From Fragilariopsis cylindrus CCMP1102 (lineage: Eukaryota > Bacillariophyta > Bacillariophyceae > Bacillariales > Bacillariaceae), in the NCBI GenBank assembly GCA_900095095.1, contig FMBT01000310.1, positions 186,001 to 250,000 of the forward strand: DNA of 64,000 bases, given 5' to 3'. The position numbers and the translations under genes are program-made. Positions within the stretch are counted from its first letter, which is position 1. Each line of letters starts with the position of its first letter. Shown piece after piece: positions 30,505-39,860 of this stretch. The notes beneath the pieces were generated by a model. It worked only from the letters and a program-made list of their open reading frames with translations. It ran no database searches and had not been told where the DNA came from.

Positions 30505-32338
30505 CTAGTTTGGTTCGATATCCAACCTTTTGATCTGACGATCAATAAACACTGTCTGTGTCTGAGAGTTGTATTGTGCAAAAAAAGGCCTCGGTAAGTC
30601 TTCGCAGTACTTCCTCATCTTATTCTTGGCATCTGATAAACTATCAGCAAGGAAATACAACGGCTGATAAGTTGTGATCGGGAATTCTTGTAACGCTGCT
30701 CGCTTAGGATCCCACTCCATAATCATAGGCTTTTCGGAATTCTCGTTTTCTCCACAAGCATACTCAAGTTCTCCAAAACTTGACAGCAGGCCAGCCCCGT
30801 ACGCTGTCATTTTATCCTTACCCTTCATGGGATCGTACTCTTTGCAAAGCCCGAACTCAACGGTAAACCAATAACATCGTGCAAGTTTGTCTATATCTTC
30901 ATCACTCGCCCCGAGGCTAGCCAGTCCGATCTCTTGACTAAAATCACAAAAATCTGTATCAGCAAACATCGGAGCATGTCCAAGAAGTTCATGCACAACG
31001 TCGGGTTCGGGAGTATATAAAGGCTTGGAATGATGCTGATTCACGTAACAATCAGAGCAGCGAGATTGAGATTTACAGGCAGGTGAAAGAAAGAATGAGA
31101 AAAACAAACATACAATGAAAGGACAACATAATATACACGCTCTATTACTTACTCTAATGTATTGAGTGCAAAAGAAAGTACGATGGGCAAGGCCATTGAG
31201 AAAATCCCTAGAAGTTAATAATCCAGCGACAGGTCTAAGGTGAAAATTTGTCGTGGATTCAAGGAAAATTGAAATATCCTTTTGTTGTGGAATAGTTGTT
31301 CGAGTGTAGTTACAGTGCTCCTTCATAAGCTCTAATGAACGGAGATATGGAGTGCATGCAAACTTTTCCCAAAGCGGCTCCATTTGATCCCACACAGATG
31401 TCCAGCAATGAATCTCGTCCTCTGTGTATTTAATTTCAGCAATTGGTTTATTCCATGCATGATTTAAGGCAAAGTCTGCCAACTCTTGTCGACGTTTACG
31501 ATAATTTTGATCGTAAAATCCAGGATGATCTGCCTCTAGGTCACTACCTGCATCTAAAGTACGATTTGCGATCATATCAAGCTCAGAGATATGACGTGGG
31601 AACCAATTTACTTTTATCCAAGCAAAACATCATGAATATTATTTAGTTTGAAAAATAGCATCAAGAAAGAAATACAGAAATTTTCAATTCTCGTAAGTAA
31701 GTATAAATTAGATGTTCCAGCATAGATGAAAATAATAGTTATATGGATAGTAGTTAGTTTCCACCTTACGTACCTTCTTTCTCGCCAAGAATCAACAACT
31801 TTTCTACGCCATATTCTTCCAAACTCGCAAGTAAGTTCTCGAGTCTTTCATCTTTCTCGTCCTCATCAGAGCCATTCGTCCTCTCAACATCAACGAAGAA
31901 GTCGAATTTGCCAAATTTGATGGACGTGATTCAATCCTTCTTATATTCACATCAAACTTCCAAAAGAATCGCAAAACGTCATGTAAGATTCCCACGCGGT
32001 TTGGCAGTTCCATTAGCAGTGACGTTAGATGCTTTTCTTCGTCTTCGGAGATGTTCGATGCATTATTTTTTTCTTTGTGATCCATCATCATCCTATCGAA
32101 ACCATTATTCGTTGGAATTGATTGCTCCGACCTTATCAAATTTCTTCTCATAATCGAATTGTTGCGAGGGGCTATTATCGTCGCTGACTAGAGTCTGGGT
32201 TTTTGGCATGCTAGTAGAGCTGCATCTGTAATAGTGTGATGTCGCTCCAAGCAAGCTCCTTGATAATACTGGACGTAATAAACGGAATGTTGTAGCCGGT
32301 CGTAGTAACATTGTCGTCGAGAGTCGAGGGTAATGCAT
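30505..32338 (-). CDS. PAH: Aromatic amino acid hydroxylase (phenylalanine 4-hydroxylase type)
   Basis: Three exons, complement(30505..31035, 31153..31610, 31774..32338), about 517 residues. An Arg-rich presequence ([20 protein letters not shown]) suggests mitochondrial import. An ACT-like regulatory domain follows: [40 protein letters not shown]. The catalytic domain covers [64 protein letters not shown] (two iron-binding His) and [12 protein letters not shown] (iron-binding Glu). This is the Fe(II)/tetrahydropterin hydroxylase fold; PAH converts Phe to Tyr. The ACT region is read one base out of frame between roughly 32110-32150 and 31920: two compensating one-base differences, the second restored by one extra C (RPSKFGKF). 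The 117-bp second intron is a multiple of three without stops. Confidence 0.92.
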
Positions 32339-32746
32339 TCAATATAGTAAAGGCGATTCATTCACTGAATTAAAAAATAATAATGTGTTTTGTATTTGTT
32401 CTTTCTAGGCGAGCTGAGGCGATACACACATCATCTGATCTCATGCTTACCAGCAATGATCAACTTCAACTCAATCGAATCGTGAAATACTAATAATATA
32501 TTCAGTATAGTAAAGCGAACACCCTGAGAACTGAAATAGTGTCAATATTTTTGGAGGGTGCGAGAGTTCTTGTTCGATGTTTCTTCTTTTTTCAAATTCA
32601 CCATCAATCATAAACGAGAGCAACAATTGAACAACAACCAACAAAACAACAAAACGAATCCCATCTTCATTATATTTAATTTAAGAAGCAGCAACAACAA
32701 TAACAAGAATACGGTAGCTTCTGAGTATAAGCAAGATTTGATTCCA
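32339..32746. promoter_or_regulatory. Divergent gap between PAH-like gene and acidic unknown
   Basis: About 410 bp. The plus-strand frame is open back to about 32558 but has no ATG before 32747, so the part from 32558 may be leader. A CAACAACAA-type run lies near 32622-32656. Confidence 0.4.
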
Positions 32747-33349
32747 ATGACGGACCTGATATACAACACCGACCTGGTTGCTCCTGCTAATATTACTGAA
32801 AATAAAGGTGAACCAACCATAAAAGTTTCCACAACGACGACAACGATGGCCGATGAGAAAGTCGCCGTCATAGATGACGGAACCAGTCATCATCGCAGTA
32901 AGAAGAGTAGAAAAAATGATGATAATTGCGACGATATCCTCGTGAGGGATGAGAAGAAGGAGGTGGATAATGACAAGCACGACGACGACGACGACGACGA
33001 CGACGATGAAATGATGAATATTCGTGTTCCTTCTGGAATGATTATTCACGAAGACGAAGAAGATGATCTTCACCATGTTATCATTCCACAAAAACCATTG
33101 GACAATTTGTTGAAAGTGGACGATGCAGCGATATTGGACTGTTGGAATCTTTCTATAGCTTCTCATGAGGCTGCGTCGATGATTTTGCTGGAAAAAGATT
33201 ACCGTTGGAAAGAATCGATAATAGATGATCCAATAAACGACAATGATAATAAACAACAAAATTCTAAACTCGTAATCGATGCCAAATTGTTGACATTACC
33301 ATCCTGGGCGGTGGATCCATTTGAAATGAGTAAGCTTAATTGTGAATGA
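32747..33349 (+). CDS. Acidic unknown protein
   Basis: 200 residues from the first in-frame ATG at 32747 (a later ATG gives MADEKVAVIDDG). It includes a lysine patch (RSKKSRKNDD), a (GAC)n-coded run of nine Asp, then a more ordered C-terminal half: IRVPSGMIIHEDEEDDLHHV, LLKVDDAAILDCWNLSIASH, MILLEKDYRWKESIIDDP and LLTLPSWAVDPFEM. Spacing and composition suggest a genuine gene. No family recognised and no targeting signal seen. Confidence 0.6.
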   Translation: MTDLIYNTDLVAPANITENKGEPTIKVSTTTTTMADEKVAVIDDGTSHHRSKKSRKNDDNCDDILVRDEKKEVDNDKHDDDDDDDDDEMMNIRVPSGMIIHEDEEDDLHHVIIPQKPLDNLLKVDDAAILDCWNLSIASHEAASMILLEKDYRWKESIIDDPINDNDNKQQNSKLVIDAKLLTLPSWAVDPFEMSKLNCE

Positions 33350-33895
33350 GTCGTTGATCAGATAAGAACGACCCAATACGAAGCAAACGGATTATGATGC
33401 ATGAAGCGGTGTGCTACCAAAATATTGTACTTATGCAGTCACGTCCACCTTTAAAAGTGTTCACAATTCGATTTACGCATGGCCACAATTAATTTGACAG
33501 TAGTAAAATCCAGATGTTGGTGTTTACTATTGCATCAATAAGTGCTCACAATTCGATTTACGTATGGCCACAATTAATTGCACAGTAGTAAAATCCAGAT
33601 GTTGGTGATTACTATTGCATCAGCAAATATTAAGAAAGAGACCAACGTTACCAACTCACCTGAAAAATAAAATCTATCATTAGAATATGCAGAATATGTT
33701 TTCCGGATTGATTCGACGTCCATAGAAAAAAGCAAAGACAATAGCAACATTCAATATATAGATATAGATAGAGAGAGAGTTGAACGTAAAAATAGATTAA
33801 AAAACAAAACTAAATGTATTTTTCTCCTTTTAACTTGATTCTATTTCGTCTACAATATTGTGCAATGTATAATTGTATATTCAATTTACCATGTT
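33350..33895. other. Convergent gap with an 85-bp tandem duplication
   Basis: Between two gene 3' ends. It holds the duplication at 33461-33625 and a tatagatatagatagagagaga microsatellite-like stretch near 33756-33780. No gene seen. Confidence 0.5.
33461..33625. repeat. 85-bp imperfect tandem duplication
   Basis: Copies start tcacaattcgatttacg at 33461 and 33546 and share tggccacaattaatt, cagtagtaaaatccagatg and ttactattgcatca. They differ at roughly six positions, so the duplication is not brand new. Noncoding. Confidence 0.88.
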
Positions 33896-35731
33896 CTATA
33901 GTGTGCTTGTACTGCATCCAACTGTACTCATTTGTTCACGTTGAAATCCTTCAGGATGATTCTTGCAGATCCGTTCAATGTGACTCTTTATACCGGACTC
34001 TGGAGGGAACCAGACATCCAATGACTCCTGTACGTTCCTGTGTTTGCTTGAAAGTAACTTTTGATATATCTTTGACCATCCTTGATCGCAAAGAATCCAT
34101 TTTGGATTTAATGGAAAAGTAAACCCCTCATCGATCTTATCATTTAGAATCTTTTGAAGACCAGCAACGTCAACGTATTCCCATTTCAGACCATTTTGGT
34201 CTGGATTATGTCCATCATATATGATTAAAAATTCTTCATCGAGTTCCTGTGGAAAATAATAGTTAAAAGATTCACTCCCATGTCGTACAGCACCATTATT
34301 CGAAAGTCTCTTGGTCAGAGTTTTGATTAAACCGATTGATTTGGGGTCTCCAAAGCCAAATTGAGGAATATTAGGATGAACACCAGCGTTTGATTGCTCT
34401 TTAAGAATTTCAAACCAACGGCTTGTCCAAGGTTGACTACAAGGCTTATCATGAATTTTCTCAATTGACGATACCATATACTTAAGGTATTCAATCTGGT
34501 CTGAAGGCAAGGGCGAATTGTAACTAACTCCGCGTGTACCAACCAAAAGATTATCAAAGTCACTGACAACAGGTAGAACTTTTCCATTCTCTTCGTATGC
34601 CATAAGTAATTCAAATGGATTCAAATTGTCGCTCGTGATTGCATTTTGGATCAATACTGCCTTTGGTTTTCCGAAAACAGTTGGTGCCTGTAGTGCGGTT
34701 ATGTTCATGTCTTGGAAAGCAGGCTGACTTGGTCTTCCACAATCATATTGAGAACCTATACGTCTGCTTATATCCTGTCGGTAGATGAACGTTTCCCATA
34801 ACAGACGCACAGGGATTTCAAGTCCGTGTATCTTAGGAAGGTAGTCATCAATATATTCAATGGATGGATCTTCTGAATCAAGATACATGCCATCCAATGC
34901 TTTTTTCCGATTTTTATCGGTAGATCGATTGTCGTTTAGGATCTTTTTACTTTCTTCGACTACTTCCATCATCATCATCATAACGTTCTCTAATTTATTG
35001 GCGCAATTATCCCTTGCAGCACCTCCGTCAGCACCTATAAAAAATAACCTGATTTTACCAAGCTTAGGCAGGGGACGAATCATTTTCTTGTGTTTATTCT
35101 TAGATATCTGCAAAAACGGCACGTATCCGGATAATTTCCCTCGTTTTGCTGACTTGCCCTTAATATCAAGCCCTTTACCGACCCCCTCTCCTTTCATCAT
35201 GCGTTTTATTGCATCTCGTGAGGTCGGACGCCAAACAGAAAATAATGATGAGCGACACACATAACGTAGCAAAGGCCTGACCTTTTCGACTTCTACTTTA
35301 TACTGTTCAATATCAGCAGCTCCGACTTGTGAAACGTCTAGAAAATACCTATAAATTTGAAATCTGGGGTCACTACGATAAAATTTCGAAGCCCAGGTTT
35401 TGGCTCGAGACAGCTGGATGTCTTCGTTGGGTCTGTATGGCCGACTTGGCGAATAGAGACTTACAAGTTTCTTTCGCTCAAATAATTTGACTCGTTCCGC
35501 CCATTCCTGATCGTCTGATACAACCCCAAGTTCTAGTACATGCGATTCCAGGTCATCATCAGTGTCTTTCTCTTCTTCCCAGAACCAGCGTTGATTCACA
35601 GGAGTGAAACGATATATTCGCAATTCAATTCCTTTAAATTTGTTCGTGGGTCTTCGGATGCTACAACTAACACCTTCATTAAATGTGAGTTTAGACACGT
35701 CTTGAAAAAGATTAAACTCTTCCTGAAACAA
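33896..35731 (-). CDS. Edema factor/CyaA/ExoY-type nucleotidyl-cyclase-like domain protein
   Basis: Open frame of 611 codons. The first 42 residues (EEFNLFQDVSKLTFNEG ... GIELRIYRF) are the end of a DEP domain that starts in the neighbouring frame. Three signature regions of the anthrax edema factor / CyaA / ExoY cyclase family (PF03497) then occur in order: residues about 184-206 (GKGLDIKGKS, then GYVPF), about 385-395 (GKVLPVVSDFDNLLVG, a D-x-D pair that binds metal in the toxins) and about 480-503 (AVRHGSESFNYYFPQELDEE). An insert of about 180 residues separates the first two. Whether it makes cyclic nucleotides is unknown. The DEP array and flanking genes are ordinary host genes, so I infer an old bacterial domain domesticated for signalling. 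As sequenced, the DEP-cyclase unit is broken at about one place. Confidence 0.8.
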   Translation of the reverse strand: MFQEEFNLFQDVSKLTFNEGVSCSIRRPTNKFKGIELRIYRFTPVNQRWFWEEEKDTDDDLESHVLELGVVSDDQEWAERVKLFERKKLVSLYSPSRPYRPNEDIQLSRAKTWASKFYRSDPRFQIYRYFLDVSQVGAADIEQYKVEVEKVRPLLRYVCRSSLFSVWRPTSRDAIKRMMKGEGVGKGLDIKGKSAKRGKLSGYVPFLQISKNKHKKMIRPLPKLGKIRLFFIGADGGAARDNCANKLENVMMMMMEVVEESKKILNDNRSTDKNRKKALDGMYLDSEDPSIEYIDDYLPKIHGLEIPVRLLWETFIYRQDISRRIGSQYDCGRPSQPAFQDMNITALQAPTVFGKPKAVLIQNAITSDNLNPFELLMAYEENGKVLPVVSDFDNLLVGTRGVSYNSPLPSDQIEYLKYMVSSIEKIHDKPCSQPWTSRWFEILKEQSNAGVHPNIPQFGFGDPKSIGLIKTLTKRLSNNGAVRHGSESFNYYFPQELDEEFLIIYDGHNPDQNGLKWEYVDVAGLQKILNDKIDEGFTFPLNPKWILCDQGWSKIYQKLLSSKHRNVQESLDVWFPPESGIKSHIERICKNHPEGFQREQMSTVGCSTSTL

Positions 35732-35758
35732 TCTTCCGATATGTATTGCATTCGCTCT

Positions 35759-37627
35759 TTAAGATGCGATCTCAGATTCGATCAGATAAGAAACGATGTC
35801 TTTGCCAGAAAAGGTGCCTCTATATAACCGAAATCCAACCCGATTGTCCTTCACTTTGATCTCTTGCTCAAATTGTTTAGCAGTTGCGTGTAACTCTACT
35901 CTATTCCGCCCTAACAAGCTGCCCTTATGGATATGTATCGGACCAGGAGAAAATCGGTAAAAAAGATGGTCATCTTCGAAGTCATGTTCGTTCTCATTTG
36001 ATACGTGATGAAATAGACCGAAGGTTTTCATTACGTCTCGTCCGATTTTTACTGCCGCCACCCTTGTTTTTGCTATCTTTGACGCCAAAAAGAAATCGAC
36101 TGCGTGTGTTCCGACAAAACAGTCTCTATATATTTTAAAATGCCATACACGGTCCTTCAACGTAATACCTGAACGAAATTTATCAGCAATTTCCTTTAAA
36201 TCGTTGTCACTATCGATAGATGATATCGATGTAGAAACAGACAGCTGATGAATTGAGTCTGTAACAGAAAACCCGAAAAGTACGTCATCGTCCGAGAATG
36301 GTCTCAAATCGGTCCCATTTCGTTTTTTGTTAACATCCTCGAAGAGGTTAAGTCGACTATTTAGTGTTCTACCAAGAATTACAGCTTCCTTTCTAGTTTG
36401 TGCTAGCGACGAATCGACAAGGAAAGATACAGCGTCAGCTGCAACAAAGCATTTCGTATACGTTTTCCTTCCTCTTTTCATATCTTTTACGACTACCCCG
36501 TTTCGAAATATTTCACCAATAGCTTCGAGATTCGACGATTTTAGCATGGATTTTGTTGCTATGTCGGTAATTAAACGATCATCTACTGGAGAGAAGCGAT
36601 AGAACAAGCGATCGTCACGGAAGTCGTGGTCATTCGTAACGTGATGAAAAAGACCAAGTTCTGTGACCATTTTTCTCCCAAGATCGACAGCGGCGACTCT
36701 CGAATTTGTAATCCCATGCTGGATCATGAAATCAACGGCTTGACTACCAACGAAAGTATATGGATAGGATTTCATATGATATCGATTCGTTCCGACATTA
36801 ACACCACTCTCAAATATCTTAGCCTGTTCTTCAATCGATAATTCCCCCTTTGATGATTTACCCTCATGGTATACCCTCATTTCATCATTGGTGAATCGAT
36901 AGAATAAATAATCATCTTTTAATACATGATTTCCTGTTGCGTGTTGAAATAAATTTAATTCGGATGATATTCGTCGTCCAAGGTCCACTGCATCTATTCT
37001 ACTTTTGACGTATCCGTGACTAACAAGAAAATCAATTGCATCACTACCTACAAAACAGTCTTGGTACGTCTTCCAGTGATATGTACGATCTTTAATTTCC
37101 ACACCTCGTTCTAACTCTTTAGCGATATCAATCAATTCGTAATTTTCGTCACTATCATATTTATTAGATGACGATGAAGATGACGATGACGATGATGTGG
37201 TAGATAAAGCACCTGAATCGTCATATGCGTGCAAATCTTGGTGCAAAGCTAATGTAGCATCAAGGTCATCGAGGAACGGTAAGAATCGTTTTTGATGTGG
37301 AACAAAACGATAGAATAAGTGTGCATCTTTAAAGACATGATCACGATGGACATGTTCAAATAAATTGAATTCATTCATCAATCTTAAACCCAACAGAACC
37401 GCATTTTCTCTTGACGAAGCCATATTTGATTCAACCATAAATGTAACAGCATCTTTCCCAATAAAACATTTTTTATACCTTCTTGTGCGATAATATTCAT
37501 CTTTCACTGGTATCGTTTCAAAAAGTTTGATTTTTCCTATACTGATATTCCCATGCTGATGAACTGCTTGCCCGTTCGGCGTCGACGACGACGACGAAGC
37601 AATATCAGAATCGATTGATTGATACAT
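35759..37627 (-). CDS. DEP-domain array protein
   Basis: 622 codons from ATG at 37627. Five complete DEP domains (about residues 28-112, 162-247, 262-345, 365-455 and 470-558) and part of a sixth are present. Each has the pattern CF(V/I)G..AV.F(L/M)V, then R..AV.LGR, then LF.HV...H.F.D..LFYRF. DEP domains (Dishevelled, Egl-10, Pleckstrin) bind phosphoinositides and G-protein-coupled receptors and bring signalling proteins to membranes. Linkers are short and acidic or Ser-rich. The sixth domain is continued by the start of the adjacent cyclase-like frame, so the two are probably one signalling protein: a DEP array followed by an edema-factor-type domain. Tandem DEP arrays of this length are unusual. 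Confidence 0.88.
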   Translation of the reverse strand: MYQSIDSDIASSSSSTPNGQAVHQHGNISIGKIKLFETIPVKDEYYRTRRYKKCFIGKDAVTFMVESNMASSRENAVLLGLRLMNEFNLFEHVHRDHVFKDAHLFYRFVPHQKRFLPFLDDLDATLALHQDLHAYDDSGALSTTSSSSSSSSSSNKYDSDENYELIDIAKELERGVEIKDRTYHWKTYQDCFVGSDAIDFLVSHGYVKSRIDAVDLGRRISSELNLFQHATGNHVLKDDYLFYRFTNDEMRVYHEGKSSKGELSIEEQAKIFESGVNVGTNRYHMKSYPYTFVGSQAVDFMIQHGITNSRVAAVDLGRKMVTELGLFHHVTNDHDFRDDRLFYRFSPVDDRLITDIATKSMLKSSNLEAIGEIFRNGVVVKDMKRGRKTYTKCFVAADAVSFLVDSSLAQTRKEAVILGRTLNSRLNLFEDVNKKRNGTDLRPFSDDDVLFGFSVTDSIHQLSVSTSISSIDSDNDLKEIADKFRSGITLKDRVWHFKIYRDCFVGTHAVDFFLASKIAKTRVAAVKIGRDVMKTFGLFHHVSNENEHDFEDDHLFYRFSPGPIHIHKGSLLGRNRVELHATAKQFEQEIKVKDNRVGFRLYRGTFSGKDIVSYLIESEIAS

Positions 37628-38178
37628 TGCCAGAAGGCCTCCTCAAGAGTGCTGAAGACGACGGTATGTTTGTAAGGCTTTTATTATTCGAAATTAGATT
37701 GTTGAACCTTGCATTAATTGATTTTACCAGCATGTTTAATGTAGAAAGGTTGCACTTGTTGTAAGTTACTATTCACCATATCACATATGATCACTATTCT
37801 TTTGTTCGTAGTCGCCATGACGTCTTCTGTATTGTTTTGTACCATGCAGTGATGTGGATGCGAATGCCTACCACATCAGTCGTCCAGTAGCTCGCAAATC
37901 TCAAGATCGTACCGGTAATATCTTTATGATGAGAGTGCTCTAAGAAAAAGATAATCAAAAGAGCGAAGTCTTAAGACTGAATTAGTGTTCGTAACGTGAT
38001 CAATCCCAGTCCCGTACATTTCCAACTCTGAGTCTCGAAGTCCGATGAATGAATCATCATCATCAGAACACACATCAAATCAAAATCAACGAGAACCACG
38101 AAAGCGATGAAGACAATGGCAATGAGAACAAAGAGAGTAAGCACCTCCACGACGCAAACAATAATCTAAACATCAAGA
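37628..38178. promoter_or_regulatory. Divergent promoter gap, DEP array / carrier gene
   Basis: 551 bp between divergent starts. The short plus-strand open frame beginning near 38049 is in another frame from the carrier and looks like noise. No distinct motif assigned. Confidence 0.4.
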
Positions 38179-39601
38179 ATGGCACGCATCATTGCAGAAC
38201 ACAAGCACCGTCGTTGTGCTTCGGTAACATCAACGGGGAAGATGAAAGTTCTTATAATGATGCAGCAATTGTTAATATTTATGGTAGTGACATCATTGGC
38301 CTTTGCTACTACGATGGTTTCGTCAAAGAGTCCATCATTGATTCCACGACAACACAAGATAATACGCAGCGTTTCTACCTCGTCCTCATCCTCGGCGTCA
38401 AATCCCAATTCCAATTCCAATCAACTCCTGGGAGAAGCACCATGGATAAGTGGTTTCAAAAATAGTTTAGCTAGTGGATTAGCAGCAGGTTGTTCTAAGT
38501 TGATATTAGCACCATTTGATACTATCAAAACATTGCAACAATCATCGTTGAATTCTGGTACTGCTGCGGGTGTATCAAATGGTTTGTCCATGACTGGAGC
38601 GGTACAAGCAATCATGAGTCGACCAAGAGGATTCATTGAATTCTATGTAAGTTTGTTTTTGGACTAATAAATATCCTTGTTTTGTTTCATTTCATGACGT
38701 AATTTGTATTACATATAACGGAAGATCCGATCCCATATTATACCTTCTAACAATCAATGTTGCTATTGGACGATATTTTCGAACTGACGCTGCATCTACG
38801 TATGAATAAACCAAAATCGGTTGCATGCATCGTTCTATTATATTTTAACAAACAAAACAAACAAACGAACAAACAAACAAAAAATAGTCTGGTGTTGGAG
38901 TGGCCGTAGTAGGAAGTATGCCTTCTGTTGGTCTATACTTTGGTATTTATTCCTATTGCAAAAAGTCCTTTCAGAAATGGGATCCTGAACATTACGAACA
39001 ACGACAAACATTATATATAGCATTAAGTGCCGCAATTGGTAATACTATTGCCAGTGCATCAAGAGTACCATACGAGGTAGTGAAACAAAAATTTCAAACC
39101 AAAGTCTACACAACTATGGGTGATGCTATCCGCGATATGTCATTAAAAACGTTATTTCCAACGGGTGGTATTGCATCACAAATGCTCAGAGATATCCCAT
39201 ATGCGATCGTTACGTTATTAACATATGAACATCTTAAATCTGTTTGGAAAACTCGTGCTCAAAATAAATTTCCAACGGTACCCGTCCGAGGTTGGGATAT
39301 GCTCGTTGGTGGTTTGTCAGGCGGAGTAGGCTCGTACCTCACAAATCCCATGGACGTCATTAAGACACGGTTGCAAACCGACGCGTCGTCAACTCTTTAT
39401 GGTGGATCGATCAGAACCTGCGCTGAATTGACATTGAAAGAAGGGGGACCTGCAGCATTTATGAGAGGGAGCCTTCCTCGGTTGTTACATAAGGTACCAG
39501 CCAATGCCTTTTTCTTTCTCTTCTACGAATTCTTCCGTAGCGTACTGAAAGTACAAGACGATACTACTGCTACTATTTCTACTAAAACCGTGAAACGATA
39601 A
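38179..39601 (+). CDS. Mitochondrial carrier family protein, probable S-adenosylmethionine transporter
   Basis: Two exons, join(38179..38646, 38888..39601), 393 residues, phase 0 (donor gtaagt, acceptor tag). Three carrier repeats carry the PX[DE]XX[KR] signatures PFDTIK, PYEVVK and PMDVIK. The sequence WISGFKNSLASGLAAGCSKL, VPYEVVKQKFQTKVY and RGSLPRLLHKVPANAFFFL fit the SAMC/SLC25A26 branch. The N-terminus is about 90 residues longer than usual and has a hydrophobic segment (LLIFMVVTSLAFATT) then Ser/Arg-rich sequence, resembling a signal plus transit peptide. Plastid-envelope import of S-adenosylmethionine is therefore possible. The subfamily is an inference from remembered motifs; membership in the carrier family is certain. 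Confidence 0.87.
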
Positions 39602-39860
39602 AGATATTATATCAATTGTTGAGTATTATATTATACACTAGGTCTACATTAAACTTCTTCCGTACCTTCACTGCATTAGATTATTATGGGCGAACGTCAC
39701 AAAAGCGAGTGTGGTATCACTGTTTAAAATATAGGAATTGTTCATGTGTTTTGACTTGCTTGCCAAAATTGTGTTGTATGTTGCGTGGGGTTTTAATCGT
39801 CTTTAAAATATAAAATACATAGGGTAATCCATAGCACTTAACGTAAGCAATACACACATA

